Shown: positions 27,986 through 37,190 of the stretch, piece after piece
Numbering within the stretch: the first letter of the stretch is position 1
Layout: every line of letters starts with the position of its first letter
Assembly: GCF_004698125.1 (NCBI RefSeq)
Contig: NZ_ML214297.1
Location: 1,648,891 to 1,712,890, forward strand
DNA from: Halosimplex halophilum
GTDB lineage: Archaea > Halobacteriota > Halobacteria > Halobacteriales > Haloarculaceae
Direction: 5' to 3'
DNA: 64,000 bases
The notes under the pieces: generated by a model
Told to the model about the DNA's origin: nothing
The model's input: the letters and a program-made list of their open reading frames with translations, nothing else
The model's database searches: none
Position numbers and translations under genes: made by a program

Positions 27986-29905
27986 TCAGACGAGCGAGGA
28001 GCCGTCGAACTCGCCGCGCTCGTAGTCGATGTCCATCAGGTCGAGGATGGTCGGCGCGATGTCGAAGAGATCCACGTCGGAGATGCGGGCCTCCTCGTCG
28101 TCGATCAGCAGCGTGGCGTTGTCGAAGCTGTGCATGCCGTTGCGGGCCGCGAACTCGACGAAGGGGTCCTTGCGGCCCTTGAAGCCGGCCTTCAGGTCGA
28201 AGCCGTGGTTCGGGACGATGGTCAGGTCCGGCGCGATGTCGTCGTGGTCGCCGCGGAAGGCGTCCTCCTTGGTGACGACGCGGTCGGCGACGGGCTCGCC
28301 GTTCGGCCCCTCCAGCGCTTCGAGCTCCTCCTTGAGTTCGGCGCGGACTTCCTCGTACTCGTCTTCCGGGACGCTCCCGCGGGGTTCGCGGCCCTCGAGG
28401 TTGAGGTAGAAGCGACCGGGGATCAGCGAGTAGGCCTCCGCGTCGTCGGCGATGTCCGGGAGTTCGGTGTGGGTGTACTCCAGCACTTCGCGGTCGGGGT
28501 CCAGGTCCGTCCCGAGGTCGACGCCCTCCGCGGCGGTGACGGAGATCCGGAACCCGCCGTCGGAGTCGTCGACGGACACGTTTTCGAGGAGCTGGGTGGA
28601 GTCGGCCTTGTCGGCCCCCAGGGACTTGGGGGTCACGTCGGAGAGCGTCTCGAGGACGTACTCGCGGGCGTCCTCGGTGAGCGCGACGACGGACCCGTCC
28701 TGCGGGTAGGCGTCGCCCTCGGCGCGGACCAGGTCCGCCTCGACGTGGAACTGTTCGTCCTCGCCGTCGTCGGTCTCGACGACGTGGGTGTCCACGTCCA
28801 CGTCGTCGGCGTCGACGAGGACGGCGCGCTCGTCGCCCTCGTCGACCACGGCCGGCGTGGCATCGTGGATGGCGGCGACGGCCTCGTCGCGGGCCTCCTC
28901 GTCGTCGGCGACCAGGCGGCCGTCCTCGAACTCGGCGGCCAGCGTCGCGGGGTCGACCAGCTCGTCGAGGTCGCCGGCGTAGTCGGCGTCGAACTCCAGG
29001 CGGTCGCCCTCGCGGAGCCAGGCGCCCAGCTGGAACGTGTAGTCGCTGTCCTGTTCGTAGGAGAGCCAGCCGTTCTCGCGGAGCCAGGCGTTGCAGTTGA
29101 CCTCGTAGTCGAGGGAGGTGAACCCGTGGTCGGAGGCGACCATCATCGTCACGTCGTCGGGCAGCAGGTCGCGCAGTTCGCCGAGGTACTCGTCGACCTT
29201 CTCGTAGAACTCGACGAACTCCTCCTTGTATTCGCCGTCCTCCTCGTAGTCCCGGAACAGGAAGTGGTTGACCCGGTCGGTCGCCATGAAGACGCCGAAA
29301 AAGAGGTCCCAGTCGTCCTCCTCGACGTAGTGTCTGAACGCCTCCTGGCGGGCGTCGAGCGTCGCGTGGGCGTCCTCCATGAACTCGCCCTTGTCGGTGT
29401 GGCCGAGGCTGGCGTTGGTGTCGATGCGGTAGTCGATCGACTGGAGGTAGTCGCGGAACTCGTCGGGGTAGGCGGACTTCTCGACGCCCGGCGAGAGGAA
29501 GCCCGAGACCATCCGCTGGACGTCGCGCTGGGGCGGGAACGTGGTGACGACGTTCATCACGGTGGCGTCGCGGCCGGCCTCCTGGACGCGGTCCCAGACG
29601 CGCCTGGTCTGGACGTCCCGGCGCATCGGGACGTACGTCTCGTAGGAGCCGTTCTCGCGGTCCTGGAAGCCGTAGACGCCGGTCTCGCCGGGGTTCTTCC
29701 CGGAGGTCAGCGCGGGCCAGCACGCCGAGGACTCGGGCGGCACGATGCTGTCGATGGCGCCGGCCGACCCCTCGTCGATGAGCCGCGAGAGGTTCGGGAA
29801 CTTCTCCCGGTTGTCGGCGATGAGGCTATACGGCACGCCGTCGATGCCGAAGAAAGCGACCCGCGGCTCGTCGTCGCCGCCGCGGATGCGGTCGAACAGT
29901 CCCAT
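27986..29905 (-). CDS. Alkaline-phosphatase-superfamily phosphodiesterase/nucleotide pyrophosphatase
   Basis: 639 residues from ATG at 29905. Metal-site motifs of the type I phosphodiesterase superfamily are present: FFGIDGVPYSLI (first metal Asp) at about 20, SSACWPALTSGKNPGETGVYGF with the nucleophile Ser/Thr region near 60-80, VASDHGF (metal Asp-His) in the middle, and a later YLNLEGREPRG. The long acidic insertion around residues 300-400 is haloarchaeal. The substrate is unknown; related haloarchaeal proteins occur near glycan-processing genes but no such genes are adjacent here. Confidence 0.88.
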   Translation of the reverse strand: MGLFDRIRGGDDEPRVAFFGIDGVPYSLIADNREKFPNLSRLIDEGSAGAIDSIVPPESSACWPALTSGKNPGETGVYGFQDRENGSYETYVPMRRDVQTRRVWDRVQEAGRDATVMNVVTTFPPQRDVQRMVSGFLSPGVEKSAYPDEFRDYLQSIDYRIDTNASLGHTDKGEFMEDAHATLDARQEAFRHYVEEDDWDLFFGVFMATDRVNHFLFRDYEEDGEYKEEFVEFYEKVDEYLGELRDLLPDDVTMMVASDHGFTSLDYEVNCNAWLRENGWLSYEQDSDYTFQLGAWLREGDRLEFDADYAGDLDELVDPATLAAEFEDGRLVADDEEARDEAVAAIHDATPAVVDEGDERAVLVDADDVDVDTHVVETDDGEDEQFHVEADLVRAEGDAYPQDGSVVALTEDAREYVLETLSDVTPKSLGADKADSTQLLENVSVDDSDGGFRISVTAAEGVDLGTDLDPDREVLEYTHTELPDIADDAEAYSLIPGRFYLNLEGREPRGSVPEDEYEEVRAELKEELEALEGPNGEPVADRVVTKEDAFRGDHDDIAPDLTIVPNHGFDLKAGFKGRKDPFVEFAARNGMHSFDNATLLIDDEEARISDVDLFDIAPTILDLMDIDYERGEFDGSSLV

Positions 29906-29997
29906 GCCTCCGGATACCGCGGTGGGGCACAAGAAGCTTCTTTTCGCGGACAGGCTCGGGGGGCGTCGGTGACGCGCTCAGCCGCCGCTCGCCGCCG

Positions 29998-30138
29998 TTA
30001 CTCCGCACCGTCGCCGACCGGCCGGTCGACCGCCGCCTCGTCGCGCTCGCCGCGATCCTCGGGATCGTCGCCGGCCGCGAAGTTCTCGGGCACGACCGTC
30101 ATGTGCGCCATCCCGGTCGTCGGTGTTCTGGTCGCCAT
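29998..30138 (-). CDS. Small protein, 46 residues
   Basis: Direct translation from ATG at 30138 to TAA gives 46 residues with HMTVVPENF in the first third and a very acidic tail. It has no membrane segment or Cys. The compact TAA-terminated frame, typical acidic composition and TAATTAC-type AT-rich sequence about 30 bp upstream support a gene. Function unknown; short haloarchaeal proteins with a TVVPENF-like segment seem familiar, but I do not assign a family. Confidence 0.55.
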   Translation of the reverse strand: MATRTPTTGMAHMTVVPENFAAGDDPEDRGERDEAAVDRPVGDGAE

Positions 30139-30288
30139 ACACGTCGACGTACGGGCGCCGCCCCCAAGTAATTACCCATGCTCATAATTCATGGGTCGAG
30201 CGGGGTCGGATGCGCGGGAGGCATATCGGCGGGGGGCGGACCTCGTCCGGTGGGCCGCCCGGGCGAACGGAGCGACGGTCTCGACGGC

Positions 30289-30459
30289 TCAGCGCATCGC
30301 CTCGCGGTCGACGGCGCCGTCGGAGACGATCCAGCCGTCGGGTTCGCTGGTGTCGAAGACGACCGTCTCGCCGTCGCACTCGACGGCGACGTACCGTTCG
30401 GAGACGGCCGAGACCTGTTCGCGCAACGCTTCCGCGGAGGGAGGGTCTGAGTTCTGCAT
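30289..30459 (-). CDS. DUF7331-like small protein, 56 residues
   Basis: Direct translation from ATG at 30459 to TGA gives a 56-residue protein whose core, VAVECDGETVVFDTSEPDGWIVSD, resembles small haloarchaeal proteins with a pattern of two short beta strands around a Trp. A paralog with the same layout is at 37191-37334. Function unknown. The family name is from memory and tentative. Confidence 0.65.
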   Translation of the reverse strand: MQNSDPPSAEALREQVSAVSERYVAVECDGETVVFDTSEPDGWIVSDGAVDREAMR

Positions 30460-30968
30460 CGGGGTCACCTCGGACGGGTACGACTTGGACCCGACGGGCC
30501 ATATAGGGGGCCGACCTCGTACGTGAGTTCACCCCGCTTCAGGTCGTTTCACGACCGTTCATATCGGCCCGCAGTCCCGCGATTAAACGCTTTACGCGCC
30601 CCGGCCGGCGGGCCGCCCCACGACACGGCGTGTCGTCCCGACGGCGCGTGACACTATTACCCACCGCACGGATCGATCGGACGACAGGCGACCGGGGCCG
30701 CCGGACCGGACGACCGGCGACCGCGGTGCTCGCGACCGACGGGGCCGCACGACCGACAGCCTCTGACAGCCGGCTCGGGTGGGTGGACGCTGGGCCGAAC
30801 GGGTCCGGGTTGGCGCGGACGGGCGCGGTCGGCGGTCCGGCGGCCGCGGCCCTGTCAGTCCGGACGGGCGCGCGCCCCGAAGCGTCCCTCTCCCCCCTCG
30901 CGGCGTCGACAGCCGCGCGTCCCCGCGGGTCGGGGCGTTTTTGCCGCTGGCGTCGAGTGTAGGAGACG
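30460..30968. other. Intergenic region, no gene seen
   Basis: 509 bp between two small divergent genes. The left 110 bp contains an AT-richer stretch that could hold the promoter of the 30459 gene. The remainder is GC-rich, with frames lacking gene-like composition. No RNA gene or ordered repeat is apparent. Confidence 0.5.
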
Positions 30969-31778
30969 ATGCACCCGGATTCCGACGAGTCTGGGGACGG
31001 TCCGCGCGACGCCCTGGCGTTTCTCTCCCAGTCCGAGAACCGCGTGGGGGTGCTGGCGGCGCTGTCCGACGGCGCCGCCCGCGACCGCTACGACCTGGAG
31101 TCGGCCGTCGACGCGTCGCGGCGGACGGTGTTGCGCGTCGTGAACGAACTCTCCGACCGCGGCTACCTCCGCGAGACCGACGACGGCTACCGCCTCACCG
31201 CGCTCGGCGCGCACGTCCACGACCAGTACGCCGCGGCCGTCGACGGGCTGGACGCCGTGGCGCCGGTCGCCTCGTTCCTCGCGGCGGTCCCGGCGGGCGT
31301 CGTCGACTTCGACCTCGCGCGGCTCGCCGACGCCGAGGTGACGGCGGCGACGCCCGGCGGCTCCTACGCCCCGCTCGACCGGACGCTGGAACTCCGGCGC
31401 GGGGCCTCGCGGATCCGCGAACTCGCCCCCGGCGTCGAGCGCCGCAGCGTCGAACAGATCGCCGACCGCGTCGAAGCCGGCGAGGAGGTCGAGATCGAGA
31501 TCGTCCTCACCCCGGCGTCGCTGGAGACCGCCGAGTCCGAGGACCAGTACGCGGCCGCCCACGAGGCGGTCGCCGCCGCCGACAGGGTCGCCCTGTACCT
31601 GACGCCCGAGCCGTTCGAACTGCCCGTGAGCGTGATGGACGAGACGGTGACGCTCTTCTCGGGAGGTACGGACGGGCGCCCGGAAGCGGTCCTCGAGACG
31701 GACGACCCGGTCGTCCGCGAGTGGGCCGAGTCCTACATCGACCGCTACGTGGGGCTGGCCGAGCGGATCGACGGCTGA
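30969..31778 (+). CDS. HTH regulator with FilR1-like ligand domain
   Basis: 269 residues. The N-terminal winged helix is seen at about 20-75 (SENRVGVLAALSDG and SRRTVLRVVNELSDRGYLRET). The C-terminal half, including the LTPASLETAESEDQ region and YLTPEPFELPVSVMDETVTLFS, resembles the archaeal FilR1/HVO-type sensor domain of transcriptional regulators. The ligand and targets are unknown. It is a haloarchaeal regulator rather than a phage protein. Confidence 0.85.
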   Translation: MHPDSDESGDGPRDALAFLSQSENRVGVLAALSDGAARDRYDLESAVDASRRTVLRVVNELSDRGYLRETDDGYRLTALGAHVHDQYAAAVDGLDAVAPVASFLAAVPAGVVDFDLARLADAEVTAATPGGSYAPLDRTLELRRGASRIRELAPGVERRSVEQIADRVEAGEEVEIEIVLTPASLETAESEDQYAAAHEAVAAADRVALYLTPEPFELPVSVMDETVTLFSGGTDGRPEAVLETDDPVVREWAESYIDRYVGLAERIDG

Positions 31779-31799
31779 CCGCGAAAACCGGCTGGCGCG

Positions 31800-32333
31800 T
31801 CAGGCGAACTCTTCGTCGTAGAGGTCCTGGGCGTGCTCGATGGCGTCGTAGGCGGACTGGCGGTCCTCCCAGCCCAGCGTCTCGACCTCCTTGCCCTCCT
31901 CGAGGTTCTTGTAGGTCGCGAAGAACTCGTCGATCTCGTCGAGGGTCTGCTGGGGGATGTCTTCGAGGTCCTCGATGTGGTCCCAGCGGGGGTCCTCGCT
32001 GGGGACGGCGATGACCTTGTCGTCCTGCTCGCCGTCGTCGTCCATCTTCATCAGGGCGACGGGGCGGGCCTCGATGACGCAGCCGGGGAACGTCTGGTCC
32101 TCGACGAGGACGAGCACGTCGAAGGGGTCCTCGTCGTCGTAATAGGACTGCGGGATGAACCCGTAGTCGGAGGGGTAGTGGACGTTGCTGTGGAGCACGC
32201 GGTCGAGGACGACGCCGGGGATGTCCTTGTCGTACTCGTACTTGTTGCGCTCGCCTTTGAGGCACTCGACGACTGCGTAGATCTCCTCGGGCGGGTTCGG
32301 CCCCGTCTCGAGGTCTTCCCAGAGGTTCGACAT
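31800..32333 (-). CDS. ppa: Inorganic pyrophosphatase, family I
   Basis: 177 residues from ATG at 32333 (a second ATG one codon upstream at 32336 is equivalent). Soluble PPase hydrolyses pyrophosphate and drives biosynthetic reactions. The signature YPSDYGFIPQSYYDDEDPFDVLVLV includes the metal-binding Asp residues of the D-x-D-P-x-D motif. It is acidic and of normal length. It converges on the FilR1-type regulator. Confidence 0.96.
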   Translation of the reverse strand: MSNLWEDLETGPNPPEEIYAVVECLKGERNKYEYDKDIPGVVLDRVLHSNVHYPSDYGFIPQSYYDDEDPFDVLVLVEDQTFPGCVIEARPVALMKMDDDGEQDDKVIAVPSEDPRWDHIEDLEDIPQQTLDEIDEFFATYKNLEEGKEVETLGWEDRQSAYDAIEHAQDLYDEEFA

Positions 32334-32503
32334 CACCCGCGAGTCCGCCTGGCGCCGGCAAAGGCCTTTCCGTTTCGTCCGCCCGCCGCCAGGATCCGGA
32401 CGAACTCTCGGGTAGCGGTAGGATTATCATTCGGTGATATCATCCAGATAAGCGGCTGACGCGGGGGGTATCCTCACGGATAACGGAAGAAAGTTAACAA
32501 GTG

Positions 32504-32510
32504 TTAAATA
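32504..32510 (+). promoter_or_regulatory. TATA box of the PadR-like gene
   Basis: TTAAATA centred 26 bp before the ATG at 32533, in an AT-rich stretch. A leaderless start is likely. Confidence 0.55.
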
Positions 32511-32532
32511 GCCAGATGACATTCCACTAACC

Positions 32533-32895
32533 ATGTCAGAGGCACAATCGGTGACTGACAGCCCCGGAATCGCACGCGAACTGACCGCGTTCCAGCAGAA
32601 CATCCTCGTCATCCTCGGGGAGGAGCCCCGGTACGGACTGGCTATCAAACGTGAACTCGAGGACTACTACGACGACGAGGTCAACCACGGCCGGCTCTAC
32701 CCCAACCTCGACGACCTCGTCGAGATGGGCCTGGTCGAGAAGAGCGAGCTCGACAAGCGCACCAACCAGTACGCCCTGACCGACGAGGGCTACGAGACGG
32801 TGCTCGACCAGCTCTCCTGGGAGTTCTCGAAGCTCGTCACGAGCGAGGACCGCGCCGACGACCTCCGCGAGCTCGTCGACGCCGTCCAGGAGTAA
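32533..32895 (+). CDS. PadR-family transcriptional regulator
   Basis: 120 residues. The winged helix includes LTAFQQNILVILGEE, YGLAIKRELEDYYDDEVNHG and RLYPNLDDLVEMGLVEKSE, the classic PadR arrangement. The last third is a short helix that would dimerise. It ends 1 bp before the stop of the convergent rnhA-operon gene. Haloarchaea carry several such small regulators; the target is unknown. Confidence 0.9.
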   Translation: MSEAQSVTDSPGIARELTAFQQNILVILGEEPRYGLAIKRELEDYYDDEVNHGRLYPNLDDLVEMGLVEKSELDKRTNQYALTDEGYETVLDQLSWEFSKLVTSEDRADDLRELVDAVQE

Positions 32896-32896
32896 G

Positions 32897-33517
32897 CTAC
32901 TCCAGCGGACAGCGCTCGTCCGCGACCGCGAACGCGACGCGTACCGATTTTTCGACGACCGCGCGCTGGGCAGCCGTCGGCCACGCGTTGCGCCTGTAGT
33001 AGTCCTCGAGGAACTCCCGTAGCTCGTCGGCCGTCGCGTCGTGGATCGGCTTGGCGTAGTGGTTGCCCATGAAGTCGGCGAGCGCCGCGACGTTGGCCGC
33101 GTGGTCCTCGCCGTGGTCCGCGCGCACGTCGGCGACGACATCGCGGTTGTACTCGTCGATCTCCGCCCAGTCGTCGCCCTCGCCGGGGCCCGACAGGGGG
33201 ACCTCGATCCCGCGGTCGATGTCCTCGATCCGCTCGGTCCGGATCTCGCCGTCCTCGACCCACTCCTCGGGGTGGAGCACGAGCACATCGCGGGTCTCGT
33301 CCTCGCGGACGCGGGCGGTGTAGTCGTGGTCGGCGAGCCGCTCGTCGCGGTCGCGCCGGTAGGCCGCCGCCTCCGCGTCGACGGCGGCCTCCCTGGCGAG
33401 TCTCGTGAGCCGCTCGGCCTCGTCGACGACCGGTTCGGGCGGGAGGTCGTCGGGGTCGCTCTCCTCGTCGGCCAGTACGTCCGGCGCTTCGCTGGGGTCG
33501 GGTGTCTCGTCGGGCAT
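32897..33517 (-). CDS. RnhA-operon protein (DUF7108-like), unknown function
   Basis: 206 residues, directly downstream of rnhA on the same strand. The N-terminal 60 residues are acidic and low in complexity; the rest includes YTARVREDETRDVLVLHPEEW and a C-terminal helical region ending RNAWPTAAQRAVVEKSVRVAF. Proteins of this type are conserved next to rnhA in haloarchaea and are known only by that context. No catalytic motif seen. Confidence 0.8.
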   Translation of the reverse strand: MPDETPDPSEAPDVLADEESDPDDLPPEPVVDEAERLTRLAREAAVDAEAAAYRRDRDERLADHDYTARVREDETRDVLVLHPEEWVEDGEIRTERIEDIDRGIEVPLSGPGEGDDWAEIDEYNRDVVADVRADHGEDHAANVAALADFMGNHYAKPIHDATADELREFLEDYYRRNAWPTAAQRAVVEKSVRVAFAVADERCPLE

Positions 33518-33544
33518 TGTGGGTATCCGGCTCGTGGGGCCCGG

Positions 33545-34138
33545 TCAGGCCTCGTCGAGCGCCTCGTTGGCGAGTTCGTCGGCGCGGTCGTTTATCTCCC
33601 GCGGAACGTGTTCGAGCGACCACTCCTCGAAGCCGGTCAACAGCTCCCGGACGGTGACCCGGTACTCCCGGAGGTCGGGGTCGTTGGTGTCCCACTCCCC
33701 GCGGACCTGCTTGACGATCAGCTCGGAGTCGCCCCGCACGTCGACCTCGTCGAACCCGTAGTCGCTCGCCACGCGCAGCCCCTCGATGAGCGCCTCGTAC
33801 TCGGCCTGGTTGTTCGTGGCGCGGCCGATGGTGTGGCCGCCCTCGGCGACGATCCCGTCGCCGCTGACGACGACCCAGCCCACCGCCGAGGGGCCGGGGT
33901 TGCCGCGGCAGGCGCCGTCGAAGTAGACGTGCGCGCGGCCGCCCCCTTCGCGGATCAACCCCTCCAGGTCCGCGGGGTTGGCCCCCTGGATCACGACCTT
34001 GTCGTCGTAGGCGACCGCCGTCGCGTCGCCGCGCTCGGCGCGCCAGCGCTCGTGGTCGGTGTTGCCCGGCTCGACCTCCACGCCCGCCTCTTCCAGCCGC
34101 TCGCGGGCCACCGCCGCGTCGCACTCGACTGTCGGCAT
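33545..34138 (-). CDS. rnhA: Ribonuclease HI
   Basis: 197 residues from ATG at 34138. It degrades RNA in RNA-DNA hybrids. The RNase H fold is in the last ~135 residues: YFDGACRGNPGPSAVGW with the first catalytic Asp, NNQAEYEALI with Glu, RGDSELIVKQ with Asp, and NDRADELANEA with the last Asp. The N-terminal ~60 residues (ARERLEEAGVEVEPGNTDHE) are an archaeal extension. A frame running to 35308 is a shadow over the convergently placed M48 gene. Confidence 0.95.
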   Translation of the reverse strand: MPTVECDAAVARERLEEAGVEVEPGNTDHERWRAERGDATAVAYDDKVVIQGANPADLEGLIREGGGRAHVYFDGACRGNPGPSAVGWVVVSGDGIVAEGGHTIGRATNNQAEYEALIEGLRVASDYGFDEVDVRGDSELIVKQVRGEWDTNDPDLREYRVTVRELLTGFEEWSLEHVPREINDRADELANEALDEA

Positions 34139-34249
34139 CGTCCCCACCTCGCCGGCCGGCGGCCATATGGGTTCGGATCCGCTCGCCGCAGGGCTGACAT
34201 CACCCCCGCACCGACTCCTTTTGCCCCGGCGGGCCGAACGACCGGTATC

Positions 34250-35182
34250 GTGTCGCCGACGCGCAGACTCGCCCGCGAAGTGGGGTTGCCCGCGGCCCAC
34301 CGGCTGGTCGACGCGCTCCTGCTCGCCGTCCTGGCCGCGGCGCTGGTCGCCTGCCACGCGGCCGGGATGGCGCCGGCGGCGGTCGCGGCGCTCGCGCTCG
34401 CGAGCTTCGGGCTGGAGTTCGCCGTCGGCCGGGTCGTCACCGACGGCCTCTTTCGCGGGCTCGAACTGGCCGACGAGGCGCCGCCCCGCCTGCGCCGGAC
34501 CGTCGCCGGGGTGGCCGCCGACCTGGGCGTGGCGACGCCGTCGGTGGTCGTCGACCGCGAGAGCGCCGGCGGCGTGTCGGTCCTCGGCGACGGCGACCGC
34601 GCGGCCGTCGTCGTCTCGGCGCCGCTGGCCGAGCGCCTCGACGACGCGGCGCTCCGGGCGGTCGTCGCCCACGAACTCGCCCACCTCTCGCTGGGCCACG
34701 TCCGCCGGGTTCCGGTCCGCGAGGGCGCCACCCACGCCGTCGGCCTGGCGGCCTGCTGGCTCGTGGCCCTGCGGCACCTCCCGCCGACGGTCGCCGCGCT
34801 CTGCGGCGGCGCCTTCCTCGCCGCCGGCGTCGCCCGCTCGAACGAGTTCAACCGCCTGCTGTACGTCCTCGCCAGCGCCGGGACCGTCCTCGTCGTCGGG
34901 GCGCTCGCGGCCCGCGCGAACCGGCTGGAGGAGTACCACGCCGACGACGTGGCCGTCCGGGCGACGAGCGCGGCCGACTTCTGCACCGGGCTCTACGCCG
35001 TCGGACTGCTCGGCCACGCCGACGACGCCGTCGCCGGCCGCTCCCCGTTCGGCGCGGGCCGGACCCGGCTGGAACGCGTGACGGCCGACCACCCGACCGT
35101 CGAGTCGCGGCTGGCCAGGTTCGGGCTCGCGCCCGACGACGTGGCCGAGCGCGCACCGACCGGGAAGGCGGCCGACGGCTGA
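34250..35182 (+). CDS. M48-family membrane metallopeptidase
   Basis: 310 residues from GTG at 34250. A Met-poor, Ala/Leu-rich N-terminus gives two membrane segments (about 20-60). The zinc motif HELAH lies near residue 145, with the third ligand Glu expected in the EEYHADDVAV region near 225 and two further membrane segments between. This matches the M48 group distinct from HtpX at 45518-46429. The substrate is unknown. Confidence 0.86.
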   Translation: MSPTRRLAREVGLPAAHRLVDALLLAVLAAALVACHAAGMAPAAVAALALASFGLEFAVGRVVTDGLFRGLELADEAPPRLRRTVAGVAADLGVATPSVVVDRESAGGVSVLGDGDRAAVVVSAPLAERLDDAALRAVVAHELAHLSLGHVRRVPVREGATHAVGLAACWLVALRHLPPTVAALCGGAFLAAGVARSNEFNRLLYVLASAGTVLVVGALAARANRLEEYHADDVAVRATSAADFCTGLYAVGLLGHADDAVAGRSPFGAGRTRLERVTADHPTVESRLARFGLAPDDVAERAPTGKAADG

Positions 35183-35339
35183 CGGACGGGGGCGCGCTCG
35201 ACCAGCGACCGGTAGACGACCGGCCGACAGCCTGCGACCCACCGGCGGTCGACCGGCCGCCGCGGTCGGTCGGTCCCGCCCCGGTCGCGGGCGCCGGCAC
35301 CGACCCATTCAAGCCCGTGGGGACGGTAGGGTCGGGCGA

Positions 35340-36599
35340 ATGGCGGGCATGCGCCTCGACGACTTCATCGAGGACTTCCAGCGCGACGAGGCGGCCGAGA
35401 AGCGCCGGCTGGCCGAGGAGAAGTCCTACGAGATCACCGAGTACCTCGACGGCGTCGAGCGGGAGTTCCAGCAGGCGGTGCAGGGCGACTCGATGTTCGG
35501 GTCCACGGCTCCAGAGGTGTTCGTCGGACGGTCGGGCTACCCGAACGTCTCGACGGGCGTGCTCTCGCCGATGGGCGGCGACGCCGACGCCGCCGACTTC
35601 GCGACCAGCGGCGAGTGGTACCAGCAGGGCTACGGGATCGACGACGTGCTCCAGCGGCGGACGGGGATGCTCAACTCCACGCGGTCGGCCAAAGTGGACG
35701 TGTCGGACGTGTGGGACGGGTTCGTCGGCACCCAGAGGGAGGTGGCCATCGCCGACCACCCCGTCGACGTGGAGGTCGGCCTCGACGGGACGCCGGACAT
35801 CGACCTCTCGCTGGACGACATCTCGACGCCGACGGGCCCGCGCGCCCGCGCAACGAACGCCGACCTGGCGGAGAACCCCCACGTGCCGCGGCCGGTCGAG
35901 AAGACCCTGGAGGACGACGACTGGGCCGCCGAGGGGGCGATGACCTACCTCTACCGCCGCGGGTTCGACGTGTACGACATCAACACGATCCTCTCGGCCG
36001 GCGCGCTGGGCCAGGGGCACGAGCGCAGGCTCGTCCCGACGCGGTGGTCGATCACCGCCGTCGACGACACCGTCGGGAAGTACCTGCGCGGCGGACTCCA
36101 GCACAGCGACACCGTCGACGAGGTCTCGGTCTGGACGAACGAGTACATGGGCAACCGCTACTGGGTGATCCTCGCCCCGGGCCAGTGGGAGTTCGAACTC
36201 GTCGAGATGAAGGCGCCCGAGAGCGTCTGGAACCCCGCGGCCGACGACTACTACCTCGCCAGCGCCCACGAGGGCTGGGAGGGCCGAACGGGCTACGTCG
36301 AGGAGACCGCCGGCGCCTACTACGCCTCGCGGCTGGCGGTGCTGGAGCACCTCCACGAGCGCGACCGGCAGGCCAAGGCCCTCGTGCTGCGGGAGGTCAC
36401 CGACGAGTACTGGGCGCCGGTCGGCGTCTGGCAGGTCCGCGAGGGGGTCCGCCACGCCTTCGACGGGGAACACGGCGTGGCCGAGAGCTTCCGCGACGCG
36501 CTCGACGCCGTGCTCCCGGCGGTCCCGGTCCCCCTCGGGCGGCTCCGCCGGAAGTCCAACCTCGTCGCCGGCCTGCAGACGTCGATCTCCGACTTCTGA
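35340..36599 (+). CDS. nreA: DNA repair protein NreA
   Basis: 419 residues (an alternative ATG at 35349 removes three). NreA is an archaeal DNA-repair protein that acts with PCNA. The family is marked by YPNVSTGVLSPMG, a central GPRARA motif, VPTRWSITAVDDTVGKYL, and EYMGNRYWVILAPG. The last seven residues, QTSISDF (413-419), fit a PCNA-interacting PIP box (Q-x-x-I-x-x-F). I see no Cys-pair zinc motif at the N-terminus, which distinguishes it from zinc-bearing relatives. It lies near rnhA. Confidence 0.93.
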   Translation: MAGMRLDDFIEDFQRDEAAEKRRLAEEKSYEITEYLDGVEREFQQAVQGDSMFGSTAPEVFVGRSGYPNVSTGVLSPMGGDADAADFATSGEWYQQGYGIDDVLQRRTGMLNSTRSAKVDVSDVWDGFVGTQREVAIADHPVDVEVGLDGTPDIDLSLDDISTPTGPRARATNADLAENPHVPRPVEKTLEDDDWAAEGAMTYLYRRGFDVYDINTILSAGALGQGHERRLVPTRWSITAVDDTVGKYLRGGLQHSDTVDEVSVWTNEYMGNRYWVILAPGQWEFELVEMKAPESVWNPAADDYYLASAHEGWEGRTGYVEETAGAYYASRLAVLEHLHERDRQAKALVLREVTDEYWAPVGVWQVREGVRHAFDGEHGVAESFRDALDAVLPAVPVPLGRLRRKSNLVAGLQTSISDF

Positions 36600-36706
36600 G
36601 CGGCGACCGTCCGGACGGACCTCGGTGGGATGCCCGACGGGCGGCCGCGCGACCGCGGGAGTGTCACGTCGGAAGGGTTTTCGCGCGTACGGACGTACCC
36701 GCGGGT

Positions 36707-37069
36707 ATGCTCGCCCAGATGGGGATGCCCGGCGGCATCGAACTGTTCGTCATCCTCGTGGTGGCGGTGGTCGTGTTCGGTCTCCCGCTGGTGCTCATCG
36801 CGGTCGTCGGCGCGCTGTGGCTGCGCTCGGACGACGACTACGACGAGCGCATCCGGGAACTGGAGACGGAGATCGCCCGCCTCCAGGCGCAGGTCGGCGA
36901 CGACGGCGGCGCCACCGCCGACGAGTTCGCCGACCCCGACGCGACCGGCGACCGCCCGACCGACGGCGGCCGCGCGGCCGACCGCGACGACGGCGACCGT
37001 TCGACCGGGTACGACGATGACTCCGCCGGTCGCGATGACGACGGCGCCCCCGGCCGCGACGGCGGGTAG
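36707..37069 (+). CDS. Small single-pass membrane protein with coiled coil
   Basis: 120 residues from ATG at 36707. One hydrophobic segment (about 10-33) is followed by DDDYDERIRELETEIARLQAQVG, a short coiled coil, and then a Gly/Asp/Arg-rich low-complexity tail. A TTTT run about 28 bp upstream fits a promoter. It superficially resembles TatA in having one helix, but the amphipathic segment of TatA is absent. Function unknown. Confidence 0.65.
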   Translation: MLAQMGMPGGIELFVILVVAVVVFGLPLVLIAVVGALWLRSDDDYDERIRELETEIARLQAQVGDDGGATADEFADPDATGDRPTDGGRAADRDDGDRSTGYDDDSAGRDDDGAPGRDGG

Positions 37070-37190
37070 GGGTCGCCCCGGGGCACCGCCGGTGGCGCGG
37101 CTGCCCGGCGGATGCGGAAAAAGATCGACGCGGGGACGGTGCGAGGACGGTCCGCCGCCTCGGCGGGGCAGCGGGGCCGCTCCGAGCGGT

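Noticed and set aside
36707-37069. TatA translocase subunit
   Set aside because: It has one N-terminal helix, but no amphipathic helix with the FG-type hinge of TatA; instead a coiled coil and low-complexity tail follow.
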